DNA from: G965215045 sp965215045
GTDB lineage: Bacteria; Pseudomonadota; Gammaproteobacteria; JABABF01
Direction of reading: 5' to 3'
DNA: 64,000 bases
NCBI GenBank assembly: GCA_965215045.1
Contig: OZ244031.1
Coordinates: 496,001-560,000 of the forward strand
This document shows positions 43,642 through 52,136 of this stretch, piece after piece (positions within the stretch are counted from its first letter, which is position 1; the number at the start of each line of letters is the position of its first letter). A program made the translations under genes and the position numbers. The notes under the pieces are model-generated. The model saw nothing but the letters and a program-made list of their open reading frames with translations. It was not told the origin of the DNA and ran no database searches.

Positions 43642-45524
43642 CGGCGCCTCCTGCGGCCCGCCACGGCCCAGAATCCGCCGGCCGCCATCAGTGCGCCCCC
43701 CAGCCAGATCAGGCGCACAAAAGGTTTGTACTGAAAGCGCACGGTCCATCCCCCGTCCTGTGCCAGGCGCGCGCCGGCAACCGCGTACAGGTCGCGGTGC
43801 AAGCCCGCGGAAATCGCCGCCTCGCTCAGTTCCAGGTCGCGCACCGGGTAGCGGCGTTTTTGCGGACGCAGCTCCGCCGCCAGGACGCCGTCTCTAAAGA
43901 CCTCCAGGAGCAATTCGACGCCGCGGTAATTCGCACCCTCCACCGGACGTTCACCGGCCAGGCGCAGTTCATAAGCCGTGCCGGTGACGGCGAGCCGCTC
44001 TCCCGGAACCAGTGCCAGGTCGCGGGAAAACCCGTAGACGACGCTGAAACAGATGCCGAAACCGCACAGCGCAAAACCCAGGTGCGCCAGCAACATGGCG
44101 CGACTGCCCGAACGCGCCGCCCGCAGCGCACCCAGGCTCAGCCAGCTGAGTGCCGCCACGCCCAGGCCCGCGGCGAGATTGGGGCGTCCATCCCAGAACC
44201 ATGGCAACAGGATCCCCAGGGCCAGGCTGAAAACCAGGGGCACGGCAAAACGGCGCAACAGCGGTGGCAGGGACGCCCGTCCCCAGTGCAGTGCGGGTGC
44301 CGGGCCCATCGCCGCACTGATGCACAGCAGCAAGGGCACGAACACCGTGTTGAAATACGGCGGGCCCACCGAGTACAAGCCCCGGCCCAGGGACTGCATG
44401 ACCAGCGGGAACAGCGTGCCGACCAGTACCGTCAGGCAGGCCGTGACCAGCAGCAGGTTGTTGAGCAGCAGGGCACTCTCCCGACTCAGCAGCGCAAAGG
44501 CCGGCGGTGAACTGAAAACCGGGGCGCGAAAACGAAACAGGGCCAGTGCCCCGCCCAGGGCGGTGACCAGCAGTAGCAGCAGGTACAAACCCCGCGCGGG
44601 GTCGGCGGCAAAACTGTGCACCGAAACCAGCACCCCGGAACGCACGAGGAAAGCACCCAGCAGGCTGAAACCAAAACAGGCGATGGCCAGCAGCAGCGAC
44701 CAGCCGTGAAACTGTCCGCGTTGCATGGAGGCCCGCAGGGAATGCAACAGCGCCACGCCGGCCAGCCAGGGCATGAAGGAAGCGTTTTCCACCGGGTCCC
44801 AAAACCACCATCCGCCCCAGCCCAGTTCGTAATACGCCCACCAGCTGCCGAGAGCGATGCCGAGACTCAAAAATGCCCAGGACAGGGCCGCCCACGGGAA
44901 GGCGTATTGCGCCCAGCGGCGGGCTTCCGTGCCGGCGTGCAGCAGGGCACTGACCGCCAGTGCAAAGGGCAGCGCAAAGCCGACGTAGCCGATATACAAC
45001 AGGGGCGGATGCAGAACCATCGCCGGGTCCTGCAGCAGCGGGTTCAGGTCGCCGCCCTCGGCCGGCGGCAACAGCAAAAGGCGTGCAAAAGGGTTGGAAG
45101 TAAACAGGGAGAAGCCGATGAACGAGGCCAACAGCAGTCCCAGGATTGCCAGGGCACCGGCGCGCAGGACCAGCGGGGCGGTGCTGCCGGCCAACAACCG
45201 GGTCCAGGCGGACAATACCAGGACCCACAGCAACAGGGAGCCCTCGTGGTTGCCCCATACGGCGCTGAACTTGTAGGGGACGGGCAGCCGGGAATGCGAG
45301 TGCAGGGCGACCAGGGCGACGCTGAAATCATCCCGCAAAAAAGCATACGCCAGGCCGGCAAAGGAAAACCCCACCAGCCCCAGTAACACACCGCTCAGCA
45401 GTTTCAGTCGCCCTGCGACCCCCTGTCCGCCGCCCCGGCCGCACCAGGACGACCACGCCAGGGCGAGCGAGAGAAAAAACGCCAGCACCAGGGCGAAATG
45501 CGCCGCTTCCGGGATTGGACTCAA
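43638..45524 (-). CDS. ccmF: Haem lyase subunit CcmF
   Basis: A 628-aa polytopic inner-membrane protein that, with CcmH, attaches haem to apocytochrome c. The tryptophan-rich haem-handling motif GWGGWWFWDPVENASFMPW is intact, and many hydrophobic helices with conserved His residues surround it. The likely start is TTG 45524, which gives a CcmF-like N-terminus (PIPEAAHFALVLAFF). It overlaps the ccmE stop as TTGA. No ATG fits that N-terminus. Confidence 0.94.
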   Translation of the reverse strand: MSPIPEAAHFALVLAFFLSLALAWSSWCGRGGGQGVAGRLKLLSGVLLGLVGFSFAGLAYAFLRDDFSVALVALHSHSRLPVPYKFSAVWGNHEGSLLLWVLVLSAWTRLLAGSTAPLVLRAGALAILGLLLASFIGFSLFTSNPFARLLLLPPAEGGDLNPLLQDPAMVLHPPLLYIGYVGFALPFALAVSALLHAGTEARRWAQYAFPWAALSWAFLSLGIALGSWWAYYELGWGGWWFWDPVENASFMPWLAGVALLHSLRASMQRGQFHGWSLLLAIACFGFSLLGAFLVRSGVLVSVHSFAADPARGLYLLLLLVTALGGALALFRFRAPVFSSPPAFALLSRESALLLNNLLLVTACLTVLVGTLFPLVMQSLGRGLYSVGPPYFNTVFVPLLLCISAAMGPAPALHWGRASLPPLLRRFAVPLVFSLALGILLPWFWDGRPNLAAGLGVAALSWLSLGALRAARSGSRAMLLAHLGFALCGFGICFSVVYGFSRDLALVPGERLAVTGTAYELRLAGERPVEGANYRGVELLLEVFRDGVLAAELRPQKRRYPVRDLELSEAAISAGLHRDLYAVAGARLAQDGGWTVRFQYKPFVRLIWLGGALMAAGGFWAVAGRRRRR

Positions 45525-45925
45525 GGCATGCCCTCTTCCGGGGGGCGGTAATTCTCATCGTGCTTGGCCAGCAGGCTCGCCGCGTGAAACACGCCGTCCG
45601 TCTCCCAGATCCCGGTCGCCACCACGCCGCGCCCCTCGCCGAACAGTTCCGGTGCCAGCCCGGAATACAGCACCGGCACCCAGGTCGTGCTGTCGCCGAC
45701 GCGAAAACGCATCTGCACCCCCTGCCGTTGCAAGCTGCCCGGCAGTACCATGCCGCCCAGGCGCACCATGCGTCCCGTGGGAACCTCGCCGGCGACAAAA
45801 TCTGCGGGCGGGTAAAACAGGTTGATATTCTCACGCAGGGCGTAGAGTACCAAGGCGGTGACCGCGGCACTGCCGCACAGCAGCAACACTGCCGCCAGCA
45901 GGCGGCGTCTGCGCAAGGGATGCAT
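45521..45925 (-). CDS. ccmE: Haem chaperone CcmE
   Basis: A 134-aa periplasmic haem chaperone with one N-terminal membrane anchor (LLAAVLLLCGSAAVTALVLYAL). It has an OB-fold body containing GRMVRLGGMV and VLYSGLAPELFGEGRGVVATG. The haem-attachment histidine is His 122 in AKHDENY, the conserved motif. It carries haem from CcmABCD to CcmF-CcmH. ATG 45925 shares a base with the ccmD stop (TAATG). Confidence 0.95.
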   Translation of the reverse strand: MHPLRRRRLLAAVLLLCGSAAVTALVLYALRENINLFYPPADFVAGEVPTGRMVRLGGMVLPGSLQRQGVQMRFRVGDSTTWVPVLYSGLAPELFGEGRGVVATGIWETDGVFHAASLLAKHDENYRPPEEGMP

Positions 45926-46098
45926 TAATAGCCCTCCCGACCGGGCGGCCGGCGCAACAGGCGCCGGTGCAGGAGCAGCGGGGCGAGCAGCAGGCCCGCG
46001 CCCAGCAGCAGGGTCAGGCCCCAGGACAGCCAGACGTACTGGCCGACGCCGGACATCTGCCACAGGGCCTGCAGGCTGTCGAACTGGGGTGCCGGCAT
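45925..46098 (-). CDS. ccmD: Small membrane protein CcmD
   Basis: A 57-aa protein with one transmembrane helix (VWLSWGLTLLLGAGLLLAP) followed by an arginine-rich cytoplasmic tail. It is recognised by size, topology and position between ccmC and ccmE. In system I it helps release holo-CcmE from the CcmABC complex. The ATG overlaps the ccmC stop (TGATG). Confidence 0.9.
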   Translation of the reverse strand: MPAPQFDSLQALWQMSGVGQYVWLSWGLTLLLGAGLLLAPLLLHRRLLRRPPGREGY

Positions 46099-46832
46099 CA
46101 GTTGGCACCCGGCCGTGACAAGCCCGCGACCCAGCGTGTGCCCCCGGCGCGCAACAGCACCTCGTTGCGCATCCACAGCAGCAGCACCGCGGCGTACTGG
46201 CCGCTGGCACCGATCCCGATCAGCAACAGCGGACGCCACATCTCCGGTGCCATCGCCGGTTTTGCCCCCAGCTTGAAAGTGGCACCCTGGTGCAGGCTGT
46301 ACCACCAGTCCACGGATTTATGCACGATCACCAGGTCCACGCTGCCGATCAGCACCAGGATTGCACAGGCGCGCACCGCCGTCCCCGGGTTGGAGTATGC
46401 GCGGCGCAGGGCCGTGATGCCGATATAGATGAACAGCAACACCACCATCGAGGTGACGCGCGGGTCCCAGACCCACCACGCCCCCCACGTCGGGCGCGCC
46501 CAGATTGCGCCGGTGAGAATCGCACCCAGGCTCAGCCAGGCACCGACCGGCGCGGCGGCGTAGAGAGCGGCTTCGGCCAGCTTCAGACGCCAGACCAGCA
46601 CTACCAGGGCCGCTACCGTCATCAGCAGGTAATTGCCAAGCGCAAAAAACGCCAGGGGGACATGCACAAAGACAATCCGGTAACTGTGCCCCTGCACCGC
46701 ATCGGGCGGAGCAAACAACAGTGCCCACACGGCACCCCCCAGCAGTAAGGGCAGGGAAAACGCCGCGCACCAGGGCCACAGCCGGGTGCTGAAACGATAG
46801 AAAAAAGGGGCAGATGCGAGCCGGTGCAGCAT
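46098..46832 (-). CDS. ccmC: Haem transporter/handling protein CcmC
   Basis: A six-helix inner-membrane protein of 244 aa that presents haem to CcmE. The tryptophan-rich motif TWGAWWVWDPRVTSM and flanking histidines (VHVPLAFFALGN; SLHQGATF) are intact. ATG 46832 is preferred over the upstream in-frame TTG 46841. A 41-base gap separates it from ccmAB, the only real gap inside the ccm operon. That gap contains a palindromic ATTATAAT that could be a weak internal promoter, but no -35 accompanies it. Confidence 0.94.
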   Translation of the reverse strand: MLHRLASAPFFYRFSTRLWPWCAAFSLPLLLGGAVWALLFAPPDAVQGHSYRIVFVHVPLAFFALGNYLLMTVAALVVLVWRLKLAEAALYAAAPVGAWLSLGAILTGAIWARPTWGAWWVWDPRVTSMVVLLFIYIGITALRRAYSNPGTAVRACAILVLIGSVDLVIVHKSVDWWYSLHQGATFKLGAKPAMAPEMWRPLLLIGIGASGQYAAVLLLWMRNEVLLRAGGTRWVAGLSRPGAN

Positions 46833-46873
46833 GGCGGGCAATTATAATCTGCGCTCGGTACTGCGACGCCCTG

Positions 46874-48202
46874 CTACTGCTCTGCGGCAATGCGCCAGCC
46901 CTCGGCGGTCGCCGCCGGCAGCAGCAGCAGGGCACCCAGGGACAGGGCGGACAGCAGGCTGAACGGCGGCAGCCAGGGAAAACCGCCCAGGGCGGCCTCC
47001 GCCGTGGCGACCCCGAAGATCAGTATCGGCAGTGCCAGCGGTAAAAACAGCTGTCCCAGCAGCAGGCCGCCGCCGGTGCTGGCCCCCGCCGTCAGCGCAC
47101 CCCCGGTCACGCCCAGGGCCGAGAGCGCAATGCCGCCTGACAGCAGGGAGAGCCAGAGCGTCGGTGCCGCCGGCAGCGACAACAGCAATGCCGCCACCGG
47201 GGCCAACAGGGCGAGTGGCAGCACGACGCCCAGCCAGGAGGCGAGTATCCGTGCCAGGGCCGGGACCCATGCCGGAGTCGGCGCGGTGAGCAGCAGGTCC
47301 AGGCTGCCGTCCTCCAGGTCGCCGCGACATAATTCGTCCCCGGCCAGCACCGTCGCCAGCAGGGCGGCAACCCACAATGCGCTGAGTGCTGCCGGCACCG
47401 GGAAGGCGGTCTGTATCCCGCGTCCCAGGGCGAACAGCATCACGGCGGCGAGAAAAAAAAACGCCGGGCGCAGCAGGCCGTTGCGCTCCCGGAACAACAG
47501 CCGCAAATCCCGACGCAAGGCACCCAGGAAACCGTGCAGCAGTGAAGGCGCGTTCCTCCCGGGGGCCGGTGCTGCGCAAGAGGCGGGCGGCGACGGCAAC
47601 GAAGAGAATACCAGGGGCCGGGTTTGCAAGCCCGATGGAACAGCACCCGTCCCGTGCACGCTGACCAGGGCGCCGCCACCCTGGTCGGCATGCCGCGCCA
47701 ACATGCGCTGCAGTACCTCCGAGGCCCCGCCGTCCAGGCCGGCAAAAGGTTCATCCAACAGCCACAGCCCGGCGCGGCTCAGACCCAGGCGCGCCAGTGC
47801 CACCCGCTGGCGCTGGCCCGCCGACAACTGGACACAGGGCGTATCCGCCAGTTCCCGAAGCCCCAGTTCCTCCAGGCTCGCATCGATGCCGCCCGGGTCG
47901 ATTTCGTGCAGGGCGCAAAAATAGGCGAGGTTCTGCCTGGGACTCAACGCCTGTTTCAGCCCCGGGCGATGCCCCAGGTAACAAGGGGCACCCCGGCGGC
48001 GCACCGCGCCTTCAAAGTCACGAAACAGGCCCGCGGCCATGCGCAGCAGGGTGGTCTTGCCACTGCCATTTGCACCGCGCAATTCCATCAACTCGCCGGC
48101 CCGCAGCGAGAGTTGCAGGCCGGTAAAAAGGCTCCGTCCGCCGCGCTGGCAATGCAGATCGCAGAGCGAAAGCAACGGGGCATCGCCCGGCGGAGCGTTC
48201 AC
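46874..48202 (-). CDS. ccmAB: Fused haem exporter ABC protein CcmA-CcmB
   Basis: A 442-aa single reading frame holding both halves of the CcmAB transporter. Residues 1-200 are the CcmA ATPase: Walker A GANGSGKTT at 43-51, signature LSAGQ at 126-130, Walker B LWLLDEP at 146-152, H-loop SVHG near 181. A Pro/Ala-rich linker of about 20 residues (SLPSPPASCAAPAPGRNAPS) joins it to CcmB (221-442). CcmB has its typical first segment GFLGALRRDLRLLFRE and six hydrophobic helices. CcmA and CcmB are normally separate, often with overlapping ends. The complex uses ATP to release holo-CcmE. The start is GTG 48202, overlapping the msrB stop (GTGA). Confidence 0.9.
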   Translation of the reverse strand: MNAPPGDAPLLSLCDLHCQRGGRSLFTGLQLSLRAGELMELRGANGSGKTTLLRMAAGLFRDFEGAVRRRGAPCYLGHRPGLKQALSPRQNLAYFCALHEIDPGGIDASLEELGLRELADTPCVQLSAGQRQRVALARLGLSRAGLWLLDEPFAGLDGGASEVLQRMLARHADQGGGALVSVHGTGAVPSGLQTRPLVFSSLPSPPASCAAPAPGRNAPSLLHGFLGALRRDLRLLFRERNGLLRPAFFFLAAVMLFALGRGIQTAFPVPAALSALWVAALLATVLAGDELCRGDLEDGSLDLLLTAPTPAWVPALARILASWLGVVLPLALLAPVAALLLSLPAAPTLWLSLLSGGIALSALGVTGGALTAGASTGGGLLLGQLFLPLALPILIFGVATAEAALGGFPWLPPFSLLSALSLGALLLLPAATAEGWRIAAEQ

Positions 48203-48615
48203 GAGTGCGCTGCTTCCTCCAGCTGCAGGGAGGCGGAATTGATGCAGTAACGCAATCCCCCGGGTGGCGGCCCGTCGGCAAAAACATGTCCCAAGTGGCT
48301 GTCACAACGCGCACAACGCAGCTCCTGGCGCACCATGCCCAGGCTCGTATCCTCCAGGACGCAGACCGCCTCCTGCGACCGGGGCCGGGTGAAGCTGGGC
48401 CAGCCGGTGCCGGAGTCAAATTTTTCGGCAGAGGAAAACAACGGCGCCTGGCAGCACTTGCACAAGTACGTGCCGGTCCGCTTGCAATCCCAGTACACAC
48501 CGCTGAAGGCGGGCTCCGTGCCCTGCTGGCGGCAGATGCGGTACTCTTCATCGCTGAGGCGACTCCGCCACTCGGCAGCCGACAGGCTCTTCCAGTTTTC
48601 GCTCACGTTCTGCAC
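48199..48615 (-). CDS. msrB: Peptide-methionine (R)-S-oxide reductase MsrB
   Basis: A 138-aa repair enzyme that reduces the R form of methionine sulfoxide in proteins. The catalytic cysteine is Cys 124 in RYCINSASL. Zinc is bound by Cys 52 and 55 (LCKCC) and Cys 101 and 104 (CARC). GTGWPSFTRP is the substrate-pocket motif. The start is GTG 48615. It is the first gene before the ccm operon and overlaps ccmAB by four bases, tying oxidative repair to cytochrome c assembly at the transcript level. Confidence 0.94.
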   Translation of the reverse strand: MQNVSENWKSLSAAEWRSRLSDEEYRICRQQGTEPAFSGVYWDCKRTGTYLCKCCQAPLFSSAEKFDSGTGWPSFTRPRSQEAVCVLEDTSLGMVRQELRCARCDSHLGHVFADGPPPGGLRYCINSASLQLEEAAHS

Positions 48616-48695
48616 GCCCCCTGTGATGTGAACTGTGCGCGGTATTATGCCGCAAAGAGCAGGGCCGGCGGGCCGGGCGTGCTAGACTGCCAGGC

Positions 48696-49301
48696 ATGGA
48701 GCGCGCTATTCTTTTTATAGACGGTTTCAACGTCTATCACTCCCTGGTCAAAGACCCCGCCTTGCAAAAGTACCGCTGGCTGGATTACAGCCGCCTGGGA
48801 GAAAACCTTCTGCGGCAGGGCGAGACCCTGGAAGACGTGTTTTATTTCACCGCCTTCCGCCACGAACCGGGACAGCGCAAACGGCATCAACTGTTCAACG
48901 AAGTGCAAAAAGAACTTGGCGTCAAGGTCATCCTGGGCCAGTTTAAACGTCGGGACCGGTTCTGCGAAAAATGCGGCCTCAACACGGAAAGCTACGAAGA
49001 AAAGCAAACCGACGTCGGCATCGCCATCGAAATGCTGTGCCAGGCCATGCACAACCATTACGACATCGCCCTGGTATTGTCGGCGGACACCGACCTGGTA
49101 CCCGCAATCCAGGCTGTCAAGAAAGAATTTCGGGACAAGCGGGTGCACGTGTTTTTCCCGGCCGGCAACCCGGGCACGTCGGAACTGAAAAATGCCGCGG
49201 ATCTCTGCGCCACGCTCGATGTCGGAATCCTGCGGGACAGCCAGCTGCCCCCGACCCTGACGGTAGGTGGAAAAACCCTGAGCAAGCCCGAGGAATGGTG
49301 A
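48696..49301 (+). CDS. NYN-domain (PIN-like) protein, LabA/DUF88 type
   Basis: A 201-aa protein with the NYN fold, related to PIN nucleases. The acidic metal-binding residues are visible: Asp in FIDGFNVYHS near residue 9, the KQTDVGIAIEML stretch near 105, and LVLSADTDLVPAI near 127. A C-x-x-C pair (CEKC, near 90) is unusual and might bind zinc. Such proteins are predicted RNases or RNA-binding regulators; no substrate is known. It is divergent from msrB with an 80-base spacer and not in an obvious operon. Confidence 0.82.
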   Translation: MERAILFIDGFNVYHSLVKDPALQKYRWLDYSRLGENLLRQGETLEDVFYFTAFRHEPGQRKRHQLFNEVQKELGVKVILGQFKRRDRFCEKCGLNTESYEEKQTDVGIAIEMLCQAMHNHYDIALVLSADTDLVPAIQAVKKEFRDKRVHVFFPAGNPGTSELKNAADLCATLDVGILRDSQLPPTLTVGGKTLSKPEEW

Positions 49302-49322
49302 GACCGCCCGGAGGCTTACCGG

Positions 49323-49473
49323 GTTATGCCCCCCAGGCGGGCGGGGCGGGGTGCCAGGCTCATAATCGTCATCCGTCTCCGTCCGTTACGCCCCCAAGCG
49401 GGCGGGGCGGGGTGCCAGGCTCGTAATCGTCATCTGCCTCCGTCCGTTACGCCCCCAGGCGGGCGGGGCGGGG
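49323..49473. repeat. GC-rich 61/62-base tandem repeat, 2.5 copies
   Basis: Copies start at 49323, 49385 and 49446 (the last partial). Each opens with GTTAYGCCCCC followed by GCGGGCGGGGCGGGG, and full copies end near CTCCGTCC. Only a few bases differ. They fill the gap between the converging NYN-domain and glutathione peroxidase genes. No ORF or terminator explains them. Confidence 0.75.
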
Positions 49474-49554
49474 AAAGTCGGGTTCCTGGAGCAGTTGCCC
49501 GACCGCCGCCGGCAACGGGCAGAAAAAGTCGGGTTCCTAGAGCAGTTGCCCGAC
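49474..49554 (-). terminator. Terminator of the glutathione peroxidase gene, duplicated
   Basis: On the minus strand GTCGGG and CCCGAC pair around a 15-base loop and are followed by TTTTT, an intrinsic-terminator shape (49525-49554). The gene's TAG stop lies in the loop. A second copy of the same 30 bases stands 51 bases downstream (49474-49503), with CAG in place of TAG and a shorter T-run. The 3' end of the gene was therefore duplicated, giving tandem terminators. Confidence 0.6.
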
Positions 49555-50016
49555 AGCGTCCTCGATCTTGTGCGGCGGGGTCATCGGGGCAAAACGTCCC
49601 CGCACCTCGCCATTGCGGTCGACCAGGAACTTGGTGAAATTCCACTTGATCGCCTGGCTGCCAGCCAGCCCCGGGGCGGCCTTCTTGAGCAGACGATAGA
49701 GCGGGTGCGTTTGCGGACCGTTGACCCGGGTCTTTTGAGCGAGTTCGAAGCTGACATCGTAATTGCTGTGGCAGAAGTCGACGATTTCGCCGATGCTGCC
49801 CGGATCCTGGGCACCGAACTGGTTGCAGGGAAAGCCGATCACGGCCAGCCCCCGGTCGGCAAACTTGCGATGCAATTGCTCCAGGCCGGCAAACTGCGGC
49901 GTAAAACCGCATTTACTGGCCGTGTTGACGATCAGCAGCACCTTGTCCCGGTACTCCGCCATGGGTTTTTCCGTGCCGTCGGCCAGCGTCAAACGGCAGT
50001 CGTACAATGCATCCAT
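49537..50016 (-). CDS. Glutathione peroxidase family protein
   Basis: A 159-aa thioredoxin-fold peroxidase. The active site is VNTASKCGFTPQ (peroxidatic Cys near residue 36). FPCNQFGAQDPGS carries the second cysteine and the catalytic Gln, and KWNFTKFLVDRNG carries the Trp-Asn pair. Bacterial members often use thioredoxin rather than glutathione. It would reduce hydrogen and lipid peroxides. ATG 50016 is preferred over the in-frame GTG 50043 because GAGGGGG lies 8 bases upstream. A -10 (TATGAT) is at 50046-50051 on the minus strand. It is divergent from cysE. Confidence 0.9.
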   Translation of the reverse strand: MDALYDCRLTLADGTEKPMAEYRDKVLLIVNTASKCGFTPQFAGLEQLHRKFADRGLAVIGFPCNQFGAQDPGSIGEIVDFCHSNYDVSFELAQKTRVNGPQTHPLYRLLKKAAPGLAGSQAIKWNFTKFLVDRNGEVRGRFAPMTPPHKIEDAVGQLL

Positions 50017-50082
50017 CGATGAAGCCCCCTCGAGTGCGGGCACCTATCATATAACAAGCCGGCCGATAAAGGCCGTGTAACA

Positions 50083-50176
50083 GGGGGTGCGGCCGAACTC
50101 GGGCGCACCCCCGCGTATGCCCGGCATTGCCAGCTCGGTGCGTGACAGGAGACTCAGCCGAACCCGGGCGCACCCC
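50083..50176. repeat. Hairpin and direct repeats between gpx and cysE
   Basis: GGGGGTGC (from 50083) can pair with GCACCCCC ending at 50112. The 20 bases at 50092-50111 recur at 50157-50176 with one mismatch, a 65-base period. The second copy ends just before the cysE -10. The element could be a partial tandem duplication of regulatory DNA. Confidence 0.55.
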
Positions 50177-50181
50177 GCATT

Positions 50182-50187
50182 TATAAT
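50182..50187 (+). promoter_or_regulatory. TATAAT -10 for cysE
   Basis: A perfect TATAAT lies 40 bases before the cysE ATG, in TTTATAATAGTG. No -35 is found at the expected distance, where the second direct repeat lies. Confidence 0.45.
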
Positions 50188-50226
50188 AGTGATTTTTCCA
50201 CCCACCTCGGCCGGCAAAATCCAGAC

Positions 50227-51033
50227 ATGAGCGACGATGCCCTGTGGGACGAACTGTGCCAGGAAGCCATCCAGGAGATGGAGCGGGATGCGGCACTGGG
50301 TCCCTGGCTGCAAAAGACCGTGCTGCAACGACCGGACCTGGAAACGGCACTGGCCGCCCTGCTCAAGGGCAAACTCGACTGCGCCGATGAGGGCATACCG
50401 CCCGTGGAACAACTACTGGAACAGGGCTTTCGCAGTGCCCCCGGGGTCGGGGCTGCCATGCGCGCCGACCTGGCGGCGGTGCGAGAACGCGACTCGGCCT
50501 GCACCACCCTGTTGGAGCCGTTCCTGTATTTCAAAGGGTTTCATGCCCTGCAGGTGCACCGCTGCGCGCATGTGCTCTGGAACCAGGAACGCCGTGTACT
50601 GGCGAAATTTTTGCAGAGTCGCAGCTCGGAAATTTTTGCCGTGGACATCCATCCCGCAGCCTGGATCGGCAGCGGTCTCATGATGGACCACGCAACGGGC
50701 ATCGTGATCGGCGAAACCTCGGTGATCGAAAATAATGTCTCGATCATGCAGGATGTCACGCTGGGTGGCACCGGCAAGGAACAGGGCGACCGGCATCCCA
50801 AGGTGGAGGAAGGGGTGCTGATCAGCGCGGGCGCAAAAATCATCGGCAATATCCGCATCGGCGCCGGTGCAAAAATCGGGGCGGGCAGCGTGGTGCTGCA
50901 GGACGTGCCACCGCATACTACCGTGGCGGGCGTGCCGGCCCGCCAGGTCGGTCATCCCCAGGTGCCGGCACCGGCACTGGCGATGGACCACCGCCTGCGC
51001 GCCGACATGGAAGAAGACTCCGAGAAGGACTGA
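50227..51033 (+). CDS. cysE: Serine O-acetyltransferase CysE
   Basis: A 268-aa enzyme that makes O-acetylserine from serine and acetyl-CoA, the first step of cysteine synthesis. The N-terminal helical domain (about 1-140) is followed by a left-handed beta-helix of hexapeptide repeats (IHPAAWIGSGLMMDHATGIVIGETSVIENN ends the first run of coils). The catalytic pair lies in DHATG (His), and the GGTGKEQGDRHPKV loop is the family hallmark. The C-terminus lacks the terminal Ile often involved in complex formation with cysteine synthase; it ends in SEKD. It converges on hemE. Confidence 0.93.
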   Translation: MSDDALWDELCQEAIQEMERDAALGPWLQKTVLQRPDLETALAALLKGKLDCADEGIPPVEQLLEQGFRSAPGVGAAMRADLAAVRERDSACTTLLEPFLYFKGFHALQVHRCAHVLWNQERRVLAKFLQSRSSEIFAVDIHPAAWIGSGLMMDHATGIVIGETSVIENNVSIMQDVTLGGTGKEQGDRHPKVEEGVLISAGAKIIGNIRIGAGAKIGAGSVVLQDVPPHTTVAGVPARQVGHPQVPAPALAMDHRLRADMEEDSEKD

Positions 51034-51074
51034 GCGTCCGGGGCCGAATACAGCCCCCGCGCCACTGCCCTCTT

Positions 51075-52136
51075 TCAGTCCCGGCGCCACTCCCGCACAG
51101 CCTGCACCACTGCCGCCACGGTCTCGGGCCGCGCATCGGGCGAGACGCCGTGCCCCAGGTTGAACACGTGCCCCGGTGCACCCCCCCAGGTGTCCAGGAT
51201 CTGCCGGGTGCCGGCAGCAGCCGCATCCGGCGGCCCGCAGAGCAGTGCCGGGGGCAGGTTGCCCTGCACCGCCACCCGCCCGTCGACGCGCCGCCGGGCA
51301 GCGGCGATGTCGACGTGTTCATCGATGCCCACCGCTGCACATCCGCATTGCGCCAGCTCCTCCAGGGAACGGCCGCGGTCGCGCACGAAGACGATCACCG
51401 GTACTGCATTCTCCTCAACCCGCAGCTCTTCCAGGGTCCGGCGTATCCAGCGCAAGGAGAATTCCTCGTAGTCCGCAGCAGCCAGCACGCCGCCCCAGGA
51501 ATCGAAGATTTGCAGGGCCTGGGCCCCGGCCCGACGCTGTGCGTCCAGGCAACGGCCCGCGGCCCGGGCCAGGAGTTCCAGCAGGGCGTGCATGCGCAGG
51601 GGTTCTTCGCGCACCAATTGCAACACCCGGCGAAAATCACTCTTGCCACCCTCCACCATGTAGGTCGCCAGGGTCCACGGGCTGCCGCAAAAACCGATCA
51701 GGGGTGTGCTCTCATCCAGGGCGCGGCGCGTCAGGCGTACCGCTTCCAATACGTAAGCCAGTTGTTCCTCCGGGTCGGGCACGCGCAGGGCGCGAAAATC
51801 TTCCGGGTCGTGCAGCGGGCGGGCGAAACGCGGGCCCTCGCCGTCGACAAAGTACAGGCCCAGCCCCATGGCATCGGGAATGGTCAGGATGTCTGAGAAC
51901 AGGATCGCCGCATCCAGGGGATAGCGCGCCAGCGGCTGCAGCGCAGCCTCACAAGCCAGTTCCGGGTTGCGGAACAATTCCAGGATACTGCCGGCCCGCT
52001 CACGCAGGGCGCGGTATTCCGGCAGGTAACGCCCGGCCTGGCGCATCAGCCACACCGGGGTGTGCGAGGTGGGCTGCCGGCGCAGTGCGCGCAACAGGCA
52101 GCTGTTCTGCGTGGGCGCCGGCGGCGCAGGACTCAC
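51075..52136 (-). CDS. hemE: Uroporphyrinogen decarboxylase HemE
   Basis: A 353-aa cytoplasmic enzyme converting uroporphyrinogen III to coproporphyrinogen III in haem synthesis. Signatures are PVWLMRQAGRYLPEYR near 27, the catalytic Asp in ILFSDILTIPDAMG near 80, GFCGSPWTLATYMVEGG, and FNLGHGVSPDA near the end. GTG 52136 is chosen because it overlaps the gltD stop (GTGA); the resulting N-terminus is proline-rich before the conserved LLRAL. The gltB-gltD-hemE order is also found in Pseudomonas. Confidence 0.93.
   Translation of the reverse strand: MSPAPPAPTQNSCLLRALRRQPTSHTPVWLMRQAGRYLPEYRALRERAGSILELFRNPELACEAALQPLARYPLDAAILFSDILTIPDAMGLGLYFVDGEGPRFARPLHDPEDFRALRVPDPEEQLAYVLEAVRLTRRALDESTPLIGFCGSPWTLATYMVEGGKSDFRRVLQLVREEPLRMHALLELLARAAGRCLDAQRRAGAQALQIFDSWGGVLAAADYEEFSLRWIRRTLEELRVEENAVPVIVFVRDRGRSLEELAQCGCAAVGIDEHVDIAAARRRVDGRVAVQGNLPPALLCGPPDAAAAGTRQILDTWGGAPGHVFNLGHGVSPDARPETVAAVVQAVREWRRD

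Noticed and set aside
46842..46852. ATTATAAT palindrome as a ccmC promoter
   Set aside because: No -35 is seen at a suitable distance, and the surrounding genes are tightly packed; AT-rich palindromes occur by chance.
49323..49473. Possible CRISPR or mobile element from the repeats after the NYN gene
   Set aside because: The repeats are head-to-tail with no unique spacers, no terminal inverted repeats and no transposase.
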